Shown piece after piece: positions 7,594-15,800 of a DNA stretch of 64,000 bases. Numbering within the stretch: position 1 is the first letter of the stretch; every line of letters starts with the position of its first letter. The position numbers and the translations under genes are program-made. This DNA comes from Rhodospirillales bacterium (GTDB taxonomy: Bacteria > Pseudomonadota > Alphaproteobacteria > Dongiales > Dongiaceae), in NCBI GenBank assembly GCA_009885795.1, contig VFKA01000008.1, forward strand, positions 62,001 to 126,000. Direction: 5' to 3'. The notes under the pieces are model-generated. The model was not told the origin of the DNA. It made no database searches and worked only from the letters and a program-made list of their open reading frames with translations.

Positions 7594-10309
7594 GCCCCGC
7601 CTCCACCAGCGCCGCCCGAATTCGATCCGGCGTCGCCGGCGCCCTGCGGATGCGCACGCCCGTCGCGTGATGGATGGCGCCGAAAATCGCCGGCGCGGTC
7701 GCGATCAGCGCGGGTTCGCCGACACCCTTGGCGCCGTAAGGGCCGAGCGGCTCCGCGTCTTCGACGAGAACGATCTCAACCGCCGGCATGTCGCCCACCG
7801 TGGGGATCAGGTAGTCGTGCAGGTTCTCGCTTCGCCCCGGCACGTATTCCTCCATCAGCGCGAAGCCCAACCCTTGGGCGATGCCGCCGTGAATCTGGCC
7901 CTCGACCTGCGTCGGGTTGATGGCGCGGCCGACATCGTGCGCCGCCGTCACCTTCAACACCTTGACCAGGCCCAGCGCCACGTCGATCTCGATTTCGGCG
8001 ATCTGCGCGGCGAAGCCGTAGGTCGAGTACGGCACGCCCTGCCCGTTCCCGTCCAAGGTCGTGGTCGGCGGATCGAACGAGCCGGTGCCGGCCAGCACGT
8101 CGCCGCCGCCCTTGTCGAGCGCCGACAGATCGACCTCGCGAACGGTCACGCCGTCTTCGACCCGCACCCGAGCGCCGTCGATGACAATGCGCGCGCCCTC
8201 GCCCGCGTTGGCGAGGCGCAATATCCGGCGCCGGAGGTCCAGGCCCGCCAGCCGCGCGGCGTTGCCCGACACGAAGGTCTGGCGCGAGGCCGAGGTCTTG
8301 CCGGCATCGAGCGTGCGGTCGGTGTCGCCCATGACGATGGCGAAAGCGTCGGCAGGCACGCCCAGGGCCTCGGCGCAGATCTGGACCATGATGGTGTTCG
8401 ACCCCTGGCCGATATCGACGGCGCCATTGTAGAGCGTGAGCCTGCCCTTGGCGTCGAGGCCGACTTGCATCGATGACGGATTCGACATCGAGGTGTTGCC
8501 GATGCCGTACCACATGCAGGCGATTCCGGCCCCGCGCCTTGGGCCATTCGCGCGGTTATGCGCCTCGGCCTCGGTTCTGGCGCGGCGCCAATGCGGGCGT
8601 AAGCCGCGCAGGCAAGCCGGCAGGCCGGCGCTCGCGGTCAATCGCTGCCCGGTCGCGGTTTCATCCCCGACGGCAAGGGCGTTCATGAGACGAAATTCCA
8701 AGGGATCGAGATCGAGGCGCAAGGCTAGCTCGTCCATCATCGCCTCGTGCGCGATGGCGGCCTGCGGCACGCCGAAGCCGCGAAAAGCGCCCGATGGCGG
8801 GCCGTTGGTATAGATCGCCCGCGTGCGCGCCAGCACCGCCGGCACCTTGTAGGGGCCGCTCGCGTGCACCGGAACCCGGTTCGCCACCGTCGGCCCCCAG
8901 GAGGCGTAGGCCCCGGTATCGAAATCGCCGCCGAACTCCATCGCCGCCAACTTTCCGTCGCGGGTTGCGCCCACGCGCACATGGATCCGCGACGGATGGC
9001 GCTTGGTGGTGGCACGCATGGATTCGGGCCGCGTGTAGGTGCAAGCCACCGGCCGCCCGGTGAGCCAGGCGCCGAGCGCCACCAGCGGCTGGACCGACAA
9101 ATCGAGCTTGCCCCCGAAACCGCCGCCGCACGCGGTCGGGATCACGCGCACGCGGCTCCGCTCGAAGCCCATGATCAAGGCGACCTCGTCGCGATCCATG
9201 ACCGGTGTCTGCGTGCAGACCTCGATCTCGATGCGCTCGCCGACGCGCCGCGCGCAGCCGGCCTCGGGCTCGATATAGGCGTGCTCGACGAAGCCGGTTT
9301 CGAAACTACCCTCGGCCACGATGTCGGCCCGCTCCATGGCGGCGGCGGCGTCGCCCCGGCGCACCAGGCCGCGCACCAGCACGTTGTCGGGCTTGTCGGC
9401 GTGAAGCGCGGCTACGCCCGGCGCCGTCGCGGCGGCGATGTCGGCGAGCGCCGGCGTCTCGACCCACGCGATCGGCACATCCTCGTCCCCGATGGCGCCA
9501 AGCGCTTCCGCCGTGCCGATCAGCGCCAGCACCGCGTCGCCCCGATAGCGCGCCACGCCTTCCGCCAGCACCGGCTGGTCCTTGATGTCGGGATAGACGC
9601 CGAAGCGGTTGTTGGGCACGTCGCGGTGGGTGAGGATGCGCACCAGGCCCGGATGACGGCGCTGGAACCCCGCGAGATCGCCCAGAGTGAATCTGGCGCT
9701 GGCATGAGGCGAGCGCACCACCCGCAGCCACAGGCAGTCCGCCGGAGCGACGTCGGCGCCGAAACGCTCCGTGCCGTTCAGCTTCGGCACGCCGTCGACC
9801 TTCGCCAGGCGCGCGCCCACGGCCCCGGCGCCATTCGCCGCCGGTGCTTGCGTATTCATCACGGCTTCGACGATCTTCAGATAGCCGGTGCAGCGGCACA
9901 AGACCCCGCCCAGCGCATCCTTGACCTCGGCCTCGGTGGGCGTCGGGCGCCGGCTCAGAAGCTCGCTCGCCGCCATCAGCATGCCCGGCGTGCAGATTCC
10001 GCACTGCGCCGCGCCGTGGCGGTGGAATGAATTCTGGAGCGCCGATAGTTTCCCGTTCGCCGCCAGCCCTTCCACCGTGGTGACGCCGCGCCCGCGAACT
10101 TGACCGACGGCGACGAGGCAGGCGCACACCTGCGCCCCGTCCAGCAGCACCGTGCAGGCGCCGCAATCGCCGGCATTGCATCCGATCTTGGTGCCGGTCA
10201 ATCCCAAATCGTCGCGCAGCACGTCGGCGAGCCGGCGGATGGGCGGCGCCGCGACCGAAACGGGCCGGCCATTCACCGTGAAGGCGATCGCGTCGGTTCG
10301 CGGTTTCAT
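7586..10309 (-). CDS. Xanthine-dehydrogenase-family protein, fused 2Fe-2S and molybdopterin subunits
   Basis: A 907-residue fusion. Residues 1-150 form the two-cluster Fe-S domain: Cys44, Cys49, Cys52 and Cys64 for the plant-type 2Fe-2S, and Cys103, Cys106, Cys138 and Cys140 for the second cluster. The rest is the molybdopterin domain, with GGGFGGK-type and GAFRGFG segments and the GVGE motif that supplies the catalytic glutamate (Glu865). It should hydroxylate a carbon next to nitrogen in a heterocycle. The ATG at 10309 overlaps the TGA of the FAD subunit. The Fe-S and Mo parts are fused while FAD is separate, which differs from classical XdhABC. Substrate not determined; nicotinate-like by context. 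Confidence 0.85.
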   Translation of the reverse strand: MKPRTDAIAFTVNGRPVSVAAPPIRRLADVLRDDLGLTGTKIGCNAGDCGACTVLLDGAQVCACLVAVGQVRGRGVTTVEGLAANGKLSALQNSFHRHGAAQCGICTPGMLMAASELLSRRPTPTEAEVKDALGGVLCRCTGYLKIVEAVMNTQAPAANGAGAVGARLAKVDGVPKLNGTERFGADVAPADCLWLRVVRSPHASARFTLGDLAGFQRRHPGLVRILTHRDVPNNRFGVYPDIKDQPVLAEGVARYRGDAVLALIGTAEALGAIGDEDVPIAWVETPALADIAAATAPGVAALHADKPDNVLVRGLVRRGDAAAAMERADIVAEGSFETGFVEHAYIEPEAGCARRVGERIEIEVCTQTPVMDRDEVALIMGFERSRVRVIPTACGGGFGGKLDLSVQPLVALGAWLTGRPVACTYTRPESMRATTKRHPSRIHVRVGATRDGKLAAMEFGGDFDTGAYASWGPTVANRVPVHASGPYKVPAVLARTRAIYTNGPPSGAFRGFGVPQAAIAHEAMMDELALRLDLDPLEFRLMNALAVGDETATGQRLTASAGLPACLRGLRPHWRRARTEAEAHNRANGPRRGAGIACMWYGIGNTSMSNPSSMQVGLDAKGRLTLYNGAVDIGQGSNTIMVQICAEALGVPADAFAIVMGDTDRTLDAGKTSASRQTFVSGNAARLAGLDLRRRILRLANAGEGARIVIDGARVRVEDGVTVREVDLSALDKGGGDVLAGTGSFDPPTTTLDGNGQGVPYSTYGFAAQIAEIEIDVALGLVKVLKVTAAHDVGRAINPTQVEGQIHGGIAQGLGFALMEEYVPGRSENLHDYLIPTVGDMPAVEIVLVEDAEPLGPYGAKGVGEPALIATAPAIFGAIHHATGVRIRRAPATPDRIRAALVEAGHG

Positions 10310-11160
10310 CGGCGGCACTCCCGGCCCGCGACTTCCACCGCGCGGCGCACCAGCGTCAAGGCGGCGTCGCGGCGATAGGCGGCGCCGGCGCGAATGTCGT
10401 CGATCGGGGCCAACACGGAAAGATGCTCCGCCCGCACGCGCGACGCCAGATCGTCGAGGGGCGCGCCGATGAGCGCGTGCTCGAAATCGGCCAGGCGCCG
10501 CGCCACGGCCGAGCAGGCGCCGACGGCGATCCGGGCCGCCGCCACGAGGCCGCGGTCGAACTCCAGCACCGCCGCGACCATGACGATCGATATGACGAGA
10601 TACTTGCGGGCGCCGAGCTTGAGGAACACGGCGCGGCACTCGCGCCCGGGCTTCGGGACGATGAGCGCGGTGGCCAGCTCGTCGGCCGCGCGCGCGGTCT
10701 TGCGATTGCCGAGAACGAATTCGTCGATCTTCAATAGTCGCCGGCCGCGAGACGAAGAGAGTTCGACCGAAGCGTCGAGCGCCAGCAAGGCGGGGATGCC
10801 ATCGGCGGCCGGCGAGGCGTTGCAGACGTTGCCTACGATCGTGCCGGTGTTCTGGATCTGGCGCCCGCCGACCTCGCGGCCCGCGGCCTTCAGGCCGTCG
10901 AACCAGCGCGGCAGTCCGGCGTCGATGATCCCCGACCACGTCGTCAAGGCACCGATGCGATAGTGGCCGCCCCGATCCTCGATCCCGCCAAGCTCGGAGA
11001 GGCCGGTGATATCGAGGACGTCCTCCGTGGCCGGCCGCTCGACGCGCGCCGGAAAATAATCGGTGCCGCCGGCCAGTACGGTGAGGCCGCCCGCGGACAT
11101 CGCCCGAAGTGCCTCGTTCAAATCGGTGGGACGCAAGTAGGTGCCCATGATGGCGCGCAT
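10306..11160 (-). CDS. Xanthine-dehydrogenase-family FAD-binding subunit
   Basis: A 284-residue FAD subunit (CoxM/KoxM type). It shows the two FAD-binding glycine motifs, VLAGGTDYFPAR near residue 30 and TGTIVGNVCNASPAADG near residue 105, and the C-terminal CO-dehydrogenase flavoprotein domain. It is the first gene of the operon and passes electrons from the Fe-S domain of the next protein to an acceptor. The start is ATG at 11160; an internal ATG at 11148 is an alternative. It ends in an ATGA overlap with the fused Fe-S/Mo gene. Confidence 0.85.
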   Translation of the reverse strand: MRAIMGTYLRPTDLNEALRAMSAGGLTVLAGGTDYFPARVERPATEDVLDITGLSELGGIEDRGGHYRIGALTTWSGIIDAGLPRWFDGLKAAGREVGGRQIQNTGTIVGNVCNASPAADGIPALLALDASVELSSSRGRRLLKIDEFVLGNRKTARAADELATALIVPKPGRECRAVFLKLGARKYLVISIVMVAAVLEFDRGLVAAARIAVGACSAVARRLADFEHALIGAPLDDLASRVRAEHLSVLAPIDDIRAGAAYRRDAALTLVRRAVEVAGRECRR

Positions 11161-11222
11161 TAAGAGTCCCGGCGGCCGGTACTGTCAAGAAAACGGCCTA
11201 TTGAAATTGTTCTGCTTCCTTC

Positions 11223-11252
11223 TTGACCCCATGTGGGGTCAGAGGCTATGAG
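11223..11252 (+). promoter_or_regulatory. Promoter with overlapping palindromic operator for the FitAB-type operon
   Basis: TTGACC at 11223 and TATGAG at 11247 are spaced 18 bp and would drive the toxin-antitoxin operon that begins at 11279. A perfect inverted repeat TGACCCC-ATGT-GGGGTCA (11224-11241) overlaps the -35 element. This is the arrangement expected for autorepression by a ribbon-helix-helix antitoxin. Inferred from sequence only. Confidence 0.5.
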
Positions 11253-11278
11253 ACTATCCCGTTTCATGGAGAATCGCG

Positions 11279-11524
11279 ATGGCCGACGTCAAGGTTCGAA
11301 ATCTGCCGGACGATATCGCGGCGGCGCTTAAGGCGCGGGCTTCGGCTCGGGGAATTTCCCTCGAGGAGGAAGTGCGGCGAACGCTTGCGAACTCGGTCGC
11401 GGCACGACGCGATGCCTTTGTCCGGCGCGCCGCGGCATGCCGTCGAGCGAGCCACGGTAAGTCTCGCCGACGCGCCTCCGACAGCACGGAGATCATCCGC
11501 GAGGAACGCGATGCCTGGGGTTGA
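11279..11524 (+). CDS. FitA-like ribbon-helix-helix antitoxin
   Basis: An 81-residue protein with the FitA/CopG pattern: MADVKVRNLPDDIAAALKARA forms the beta strand and first helix, GISLEEEVRRTLA the second helix, and a basic/acidic tail should bind the toxin. It would neutralise the PIN toxin encoded next and repress the operon. The last 14 bp overlap the toxin start, the usual coupling in such modules. A purine-rich GGAGAA stretch upstream of the ATG serves as ribosome site. Confidence 0.85.
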   Translation: MADVKVRNLPDDIAAALKARASARGISLEEEVRRTLANSVAARRDAFVRRAAACRRASHGKSRRRASDSTEIIREERDAWG

Positions 11525-11963
11525 GACATCGTCGTCGGTACTCGACGCCTCGATTGCCGTCAAATGGGTGATCGAAGAGCCGGAAAGCGAGGCGGCGACC
11601 GCGTTGCTTCGGCGCCCAGTGGCATGGATCGCGCCACGCTTGCTGCTGGTCGAAGCGGCGTCGGCGCTCCGCCGCAAGGTCGCGAACGGTGACGTGCGCG
11701 CGAGCACCGCGACGGCTGGCTTGTCGGCCTTGCTCGCTGCGGTCGAGCAGGGGACGATCCGTCTCGTCGAGGACGAAAGGCTGGTCGCCGATGCCCTGTC
11801 GCTTGCCATCGAGTCCGGCCACAAGGTTCCCGACTGCATGTATCTGGCGCTTGCCGAACGCGAGGGCTGCGCCTTGACGACAGGAGACGCGCGTCTGGCG
11901 CAATTGGCGAGGAGTCGCGGCACGGCGGTGATTGGCATCGGCGCCGCCGGAGTATCGCCATGA
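11511..11963 (+). CDS. PIN-domain (VapC/FitB-type) toxin
   Basis: A 150-residue PIN-domain ribonuclease. The acidic metal-binding residues are all visible: Asp12 (VLDASIAVKW), Glu48 (LLVEAASAL), Asp108 (KVPDCMYLALAE) and Asp126 (TTGDARLA). It should cleave RNA when not bound by its antitoxin. The start at ATG 11511 (MPGVETSSSVLDAS) lies inside the antitoxin gene. Its stop overlaps the start of the OsmC gene (11960-11963), so the module is fused transcriptionally to two unrelated genes. Confidence 0.85.
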   Translation: MPGVETSSSVLDASIAVKWVIEEPESEAATALLRRPVAWIAPRLLLVEAASALRRKVANGDVRASTATAGLSALLAAVEQGTIRLVEDERLVADALSLAIESGHKVPDCMYLALAEREGCALTTGDARLAQLARSRGTAVIGIGAAGVSP

Positions 11964-12394
11964 AAGCGCGTATCAAGTGGGTCGAGGGGCGGACTTTCGT
12001 CGGCGAATCGGGCAGCGGTCATGCCGTGGTGCTGGGCACGGCGCATGGCCCGGAGGGCCGAAGCCCAGGCGCCAGCCCTATGGAGCTGGTGCTGATCGGA
12101 CTCGGCGGATGCTCGGCCTTGGACGTGGTGCATATCCTGGAGAAGGGCCGCCAGCCGATCGAGGATTGCTCGGTCGAACTCGAGGCCGAGCGCGCCGAGG
12201 CCGAACCCAGGGTCTTCACGCGAATCCACATGCATTTCAAAGTCGCCGGCAAGGGCCTTGGGCGCGCCGCCGTCGAGCGCGCGATCCAACTCTCGGCCGA
12301 GAAGTATTGCTCGGCCTCCGCCATGATCGGCAAGACGGCGGCGATCACGCACGATTTCGAGGTGATCGACGGCGCCGACGCCAAGCCGGCGTGA
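11960..12394 (+). CDS. OsmC-family peroxiredoxin-like protein
   Basis: A 144-residue OsmC/Ohr superfamily protein. The two conserved cysteines are present at Cys51 (GLGGCSALDV) and Cys117 (EKYCSAS), consistent with thiol-dependent peroxide reduction; the compact form resembles the YhfA-like subgroup. It is coupled to the PIN toxin by an ATGA overlap and to the DUF488 gene by a GTGA overlap, so all four genes from 11279 to 12933 probably share a transcript. Confidence 0.85.
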   Translation: MKARIKWVEGRTFVGESGSGHAVVLGTAHGPEGRSPGASPMELVLIGLGGCSALDVVHILEKGRQPIEDCSVELEAERAEAEPRVFTRIHMHFKVAGKGLGRAAVERAIQLSAEKYCSASAMIGKTAAITHDFEVIDGADAKPA

Positions 12395-12933
12395 CCTCGC
12401 CCATCTTCACCATCGGCCACTCGACCCGCGCGCTCGAGGAATTCATCGGCCTTCTCGGCGAGGCGGGCGTCGAGTTGCTCGTGGACGTGCGCGCCTTCCC
12501 GCGCTCGCGCCGCCAGCCGCAATTCAACACCGATACGATGCCCGAAGCGCTCGGGCCGGCCGGCATCGGCTACGCGCATCTGCCGGCGCTGGGCGGAAGG
12601 CGCGGCAAGGCACCCGGCCCCTCCCCCAACACGGGATGGCGCGAGGAGGCCTTCCGCAATTATGCCGACCATGCGCTGATGCCCGAGTTCCGGGCCGGGT
12701 TCGAGGAACTCATGCGCCTCGCAGGCGAACGCCCTGCGGCCATCATGTGCGCCGAGGCCCTGTGGTGGCAGTGCCATCGCCGCATCGTCGCCGACTACCT
12801 GCTGGCGGCGGGCGCGGAGGTCCGGCACATCATGGGGCCGGGCAAGATCGAACCCGCCCGCATCACCCCCGGCGCCGTGGTTCAGGCGGACGGGACGGTG
12901 CTTTATCCCCCGGCGCAAGGTTCGCTGCTCTGA
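12391..12933 (+). CDS. DUF488 domain-containing protein
   Basis: A 180-residue DUF488 protein with its hallmark segments TIGHSTR, LLVDVRAFPRSRR and the cysteine/histidine-bearing MCAEALWWQCHRR. The biochemical role of the family is not established. Translation starts at GTG 12391 inside the GTGA overlap with the OsmC gene. This start places TIGHST at residue 7, as is normal for the family; longer in-frame readings are non-homologous. Confidence 0.8.
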   Translation: MTSPIFTIGHSTRALEEFIGLLGEAGVELLVDVRAFPRSRRQPQFNTDTMPEALGPAGIGYAHLPALGGRRGKAPGPSPNTGWREEAFRNYADHALMPEFRAGFEELMRLAGERPAAIMCAEALWWQCHRRIVADYLLAAGAEVRHIMGPGKIEPARITPGAVVQADGTVLYPPAQGSLL

Positions 12934-13148
12934 GGCCTCCGCCCAGCGGAGAAAAGCGAAATCCGAGCGATGCACCCCATGTCCAGCGGGCGAGCGACAT
13001 GGGATATGTCGCAAATAGAATAGTTTTCGCCCAGCGGGAAATCCGCCCCGGCCAAGCGCCGGCGGCAGCCCCACCGGGCCATGATCCCCGATTCACGATG
13101 TCAAAGAACTAACGGCCGAGGCCGCTCGGGCGATATGGGATGCTCGGC

Positions 13149-14222
13149 CTAGATCGTCAATGGGGCGAGCTGTCGAAGCGCCAAGCCGATCAATCGGTCG
13201 TCAAAGAGCCTTCTCTTCCGCTCGGCGGCCGAAGACCCGCCCGGCCATGTCCCGAGGCCTGCCTTGACGTCCTCGACAGACGGCTCAACCCCTCCATGAT
13301 GAACGAGCCAGTCAACGGTCGCCAGCAGTTCCATGCCGAGCGGAGACTGGAAGCCATCTATGATTCTCGTCGTCTCTTCCAGCGCCGGCCGGTAGACCCG
13401 CGCCTCTGGGGACGTGAGATATGCCGCCACCTTGTCCCGCTTGTCATCCTTGAACCAAATGACGTCGAGAGGTCCGGCGTCCGCCAGCCGCTTTTCGCAA
13501 CCCAAATAGCTGCCGTCCAAGTCGTTCAGCAGATGCGTTAGATTCGGCGCGAATGGCCCGTACTTATCGGCCGTGAATCGGAGATCGAGAGGGTCATGGA
13601 GGTTCGAGGTCTTAATGATGCGTTCAAGGAAGTACGCGAGCTTCTGGATTTCCAGAAGGCTGCATTCGATCCCTAGGATCCAGTAACGGCGGACGAGTTC
13701 TGCGACGAGCGCGCGAGCCGGCGTCAACTTTTCGACACCCTTGCGCTTGGTGATATTTTGATACTCGCGAGTCGGCTCGTACACGATCACATCGAGATTG
13801 GGCATCGAGCCAAGGGCCGCCTCGATTTTCCGCCGCACGTCCTGCCAATCGAGCCCGCCGTTTCCACTGCCAAGCGGCGGGAGAGCGATCGAACGAATTT
13901 TCTTCTCCGCGATGACCCGTTTCAGGTCTTCCAATCCTTCCTCGATCCATTCCATCCTCGATGGTTGGCGCCAATGTTCCTTGGTCGGAAAGTTGATGAT
14001 CCATTTTGGGCCAAGCAAAGCCTGCCGCTCGGTCACGAACACGCGCCCCACGCGCACGTCGCCCCGCTTGCACGCCGCCTGGTAGGACTTGAAATTGTCG
14101 GGGAACGCCTCCTTGAACATCAGGGCGACGCCTTTGCCCATGATTCCTACCGTGTTTACGGTATTCACCAAAGCCTGCGCGTTGGCGTCCAGGAGATTGC
14201 CTTGGGTGAAGGTGATCATCAA
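13149..14222 (-). CDS. darG: DarG-type macrodomain antitoxin
   Basis: A 357-residue protein. Residues 1-155 are a macrodomain of the DarG/TARG1-related type: [27 protein letters not shown] with its conserved lysine, and the [13 protein letters not shown] loop. This domain removes ADP-ribose from DNA thymidine. Residues 165-357 form the DarG C-terminal domain that binds and blocks the toxin. The ATG at 14222 overlaps the TGA of darT (14219-14222). DarTG pairs act as toxin-antitoxin and anti-phage systems. Confidence 0.88.
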   Translation of the reverse strand: MMITFTQGNLLDANAQALVNTVNTVGIMGKGVALMFKEAFPDNFKSYQAACKRGDVRVGRVFVTERQALLGPKWIINFPTKEHWRQPSRMEWIEEGLEDLKRVIAEKKIRSIALPPLGSGNGGLDWQDVRRKIEAALGSMPNLDVIVYEPTREYQNITKRKGVEKLTPARALVAELVRRYWILGIECSLLEIQKLAYFLERIIKTSNLHDPLDLRFTADKYGPFAPNLTHLLNDLDGSYLGCEKRLADAGPLDVIWFKDDKRDKVAAYLTSPEARVYRPALEETTRIIDGFQSPLGMELLATVDWLVHHGGVEPSVEDVKAGLGTWPGGSSAAERKRRLFDDRLIGLALRQLAPLTI

Positions 14223-14860
14223 AAATACCAGTCTGGCTTGACGGCGATCTCGATTTCGAGGCCGCGCTCGGCGAACTGCGCTTTCAACCTCGCCGCGACC
14301 GAATCATCGTAGCATACCATGCCCAGAAGCGCATCGACCGGCAGATGCTTATGCACCAGCGCCTCGGCCTGGTAGCGCTCGACCTTGCCGGGATCGTCCG
14401 GGTCCCTCTTGAAGTCGTGCCGCTGCAGCCTTGGCCAGTCGATCTGTTCGAGCCTCGCCAAGTCCGAATAGAAATTCGCGGTGGTGAGTAAGGAATGCCG
14501 GTCCGTAAACAGGAAGGTCACATTCTTCTCTTGGAGCACGTGGAGCGAAGAGACGACTATGACGATCTCCTCCTTGCGGCGCTTCGGGATGCCGCGCCAG
14601 CCGGTTATGATGTTCAGTAGCATCGGCGAGAATGGCGTAAAGTAGAATGCCACGTAATCATTCAGCGTTCCACCGGGCGGGCATGGGACCGGACGATTTT
14701 TCCGCGCGTCGATCACTTCAGGGTTACCAATCGCGACAAATTGGGGATCGAGCGTTCCAGAGCTTGCACATTGCAGCCCATTGTCGAGAGCCCAAGGTAC
14801 ATTGTCCCGGTGGGTGATCCGGAAGATGAACGCCTTCGTTGGGTTCAAGTCCTTGGACAT
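14219..14860 (-). CDS. darT: DarT-type DNA ADP-ribosyltransferase toxin
   Basis: A 213-residue DarT (DUF4433) protein, which ADP-ribosylates thymidine in single-stranded DNA using NAD. Visible features are the N-terminal [14 protein letters not shown] block (NAD-binding His17 and neighbours), an arginine in the [13 protein letters not shown] segment, and the catalytic glutamate in [13 protein letters not shown] (Glu166). The ATG at 14860 has TGGAG six bases upstream. It begins 13 bp after the stop of the ribokinase gene on the same strand, an unusual close placement that could give it ribokinase-linked transcription. Confidence 0.87.
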   Translation of the reverse strand: MSKDLNPTKAFIFRITHRDNVPWALDNGLQCASSGTLDPQFVAIGNPEVIDARKNRPVPCPPGGTLNDYVAFYFTPFSPMLLNIITGWRGIPKRRKEEIVIVVSSLHVLQEKNVTFLFTDRHSLLTTANFYSDLARLEQIDWPRLQRHDFKRDPDDPGKVERYQAEALVHKHLPVDALLGMVCYDDSVAARLKAQFAERGLEIEIAVKPDWYF

Positions 14861-14873
14861 GGACTCCACGCGA

Positions 14874-15800
14874 TCAAGATATCCTCTCCGCCTTCGCCAA
14901 CTCCCCCATCCTTGCCTCGATCGCCGCCGCCGTCGGCAGGCTCGGCTGCGCGCCGCGCACCAGGCAGGCGAGGCCGCCGGCGACGCTCGCGCGGTGCAGC
15001 GCCTCCGGCAACGCGGCGCCGGCATCGATGGATGCCGCGAACACGCCGACGAAGGCGTCGCCCGCTCCCACCGTATCCACCGGCGTGATCGGCATCGCGC
15101 CCACCCGCCACGCCTCGCCGCCCTTGGCGAAGGCGACGGCGCCCTCGCCGCCCAGCGTCACGATCACCGTCATGCCGGTCGCTTTCGCGACCGCGCTCGC
15201 GGCCTCGACGGGCGCCGCCGCCGCGACGCCCAAACCGCCGGCGCAGATCATGATCTCGCCCTCGTTCGCCACCAGCCAATCGATGCCCCGGAACGCCTTC
15301 GCCGGAATCGCGGCCGCCGGCGCCAGGTTCAGAAGAACCCGCGCGCGCTTGAGCTTCGCCCGCTCGACCAGCCGCCAGTTCGCTTCCACGGGAACCTCCA
15401 TCTGCAGAACGACGACGGTCTTCTCGTCCAGCCAATCGTCGTTCACCTGGGCATCGCGGACCGCCTGGTTGGCGCCGGACGCGACCGCGATCTGGTTGCG
15501 GCCTTGCCCGTCGACGCAGATGGCGGCAAGGCCGGTGGGCCGGGGCAGTCGGGCGACCCCGGCGATGTCGACCCGCGCCATTTGCATCTCGGCCAGCGCC
15601 AGGCCGACGAATCCGTCATCGCCGACGCAGCCCACCATGCGCACGACCGCCCCCGCTCGCGCCGCGGCCAGCGCCTGGTTCGCCCCCTTGCCTCCCGCGG
15701 CCAAGGTGTAACCGGGACCGAGTACGGTTTCGCCCGGCCGCGGCAGGGCCTCGACCATGACCGTCAGGTCGACGTTGATCGAGCCGAAGACCAGGATCAT
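14874..15800 (-). CDS. rbsK: Ribokinase (PfkB family)
   Basis: A 308-residue PfkB-family sugar kinase most like ribokinase, which phosphorylates ribose at O5 with ATP. Signature 1 is AAGGKGANQALAAARAG (about residues 35-51). Signature 2 with the catalytic aspartate is VDTVGAGDAFVGVF (about residues 238-251). Ribokinase-like proteins also include other nucleoside or sugar kinases, so the substrate is probable, not certain. Its ATG overlaps the stop of the GH63-like gene (15797-15800), suggesting the sugar comes from that enzyme's product or a shared pathway. Confidence 0.8.
   Translation of the reverse strand: MILVFGSINVDLTVMVEALPRPGETVLGPGYTLAAGGKGANQALAAARAGAVVRMVGCVGDDGFVGLALAEMQMARVDIAGVARLPRPTGLAAICVDGQGRNQIAVASGANQAVRDAQVNDDWLDEKTVVVLQMEVPVEANWRLVERAKLKRARVLLNLAPAAAIPAKAFRGIDWLVANEGEIMICAGGLGVAAAAPVEAASAVAKATGMTVIVTLGGEGAVAFAKGGEAWRVGAMPITPVDTVGAGDAFVGVFAASIDAGAALPEALHRASVAGGLACLVRGAQPSLPTAAAIEARMGELAKAERIS

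Noticed and set aside
10310-11188. Open frame extending the Fe-S/Mo fusion protein upstream to 11188.
   Set aside because: The extension is arginine-rich and low in complexity, lies in another frame of the clearly coding FAD-subunit gene, and the fusion protein has its own ATG at 10309 in an ATGA overlap.
12934-13148. Short stem CTCCGC-CCA-GCGGAG after the DUF488 gene as a terminator.
   Set aside because: Only six base pairs and followed by A residues, not a T-run, on the coding strand; too weak to call.
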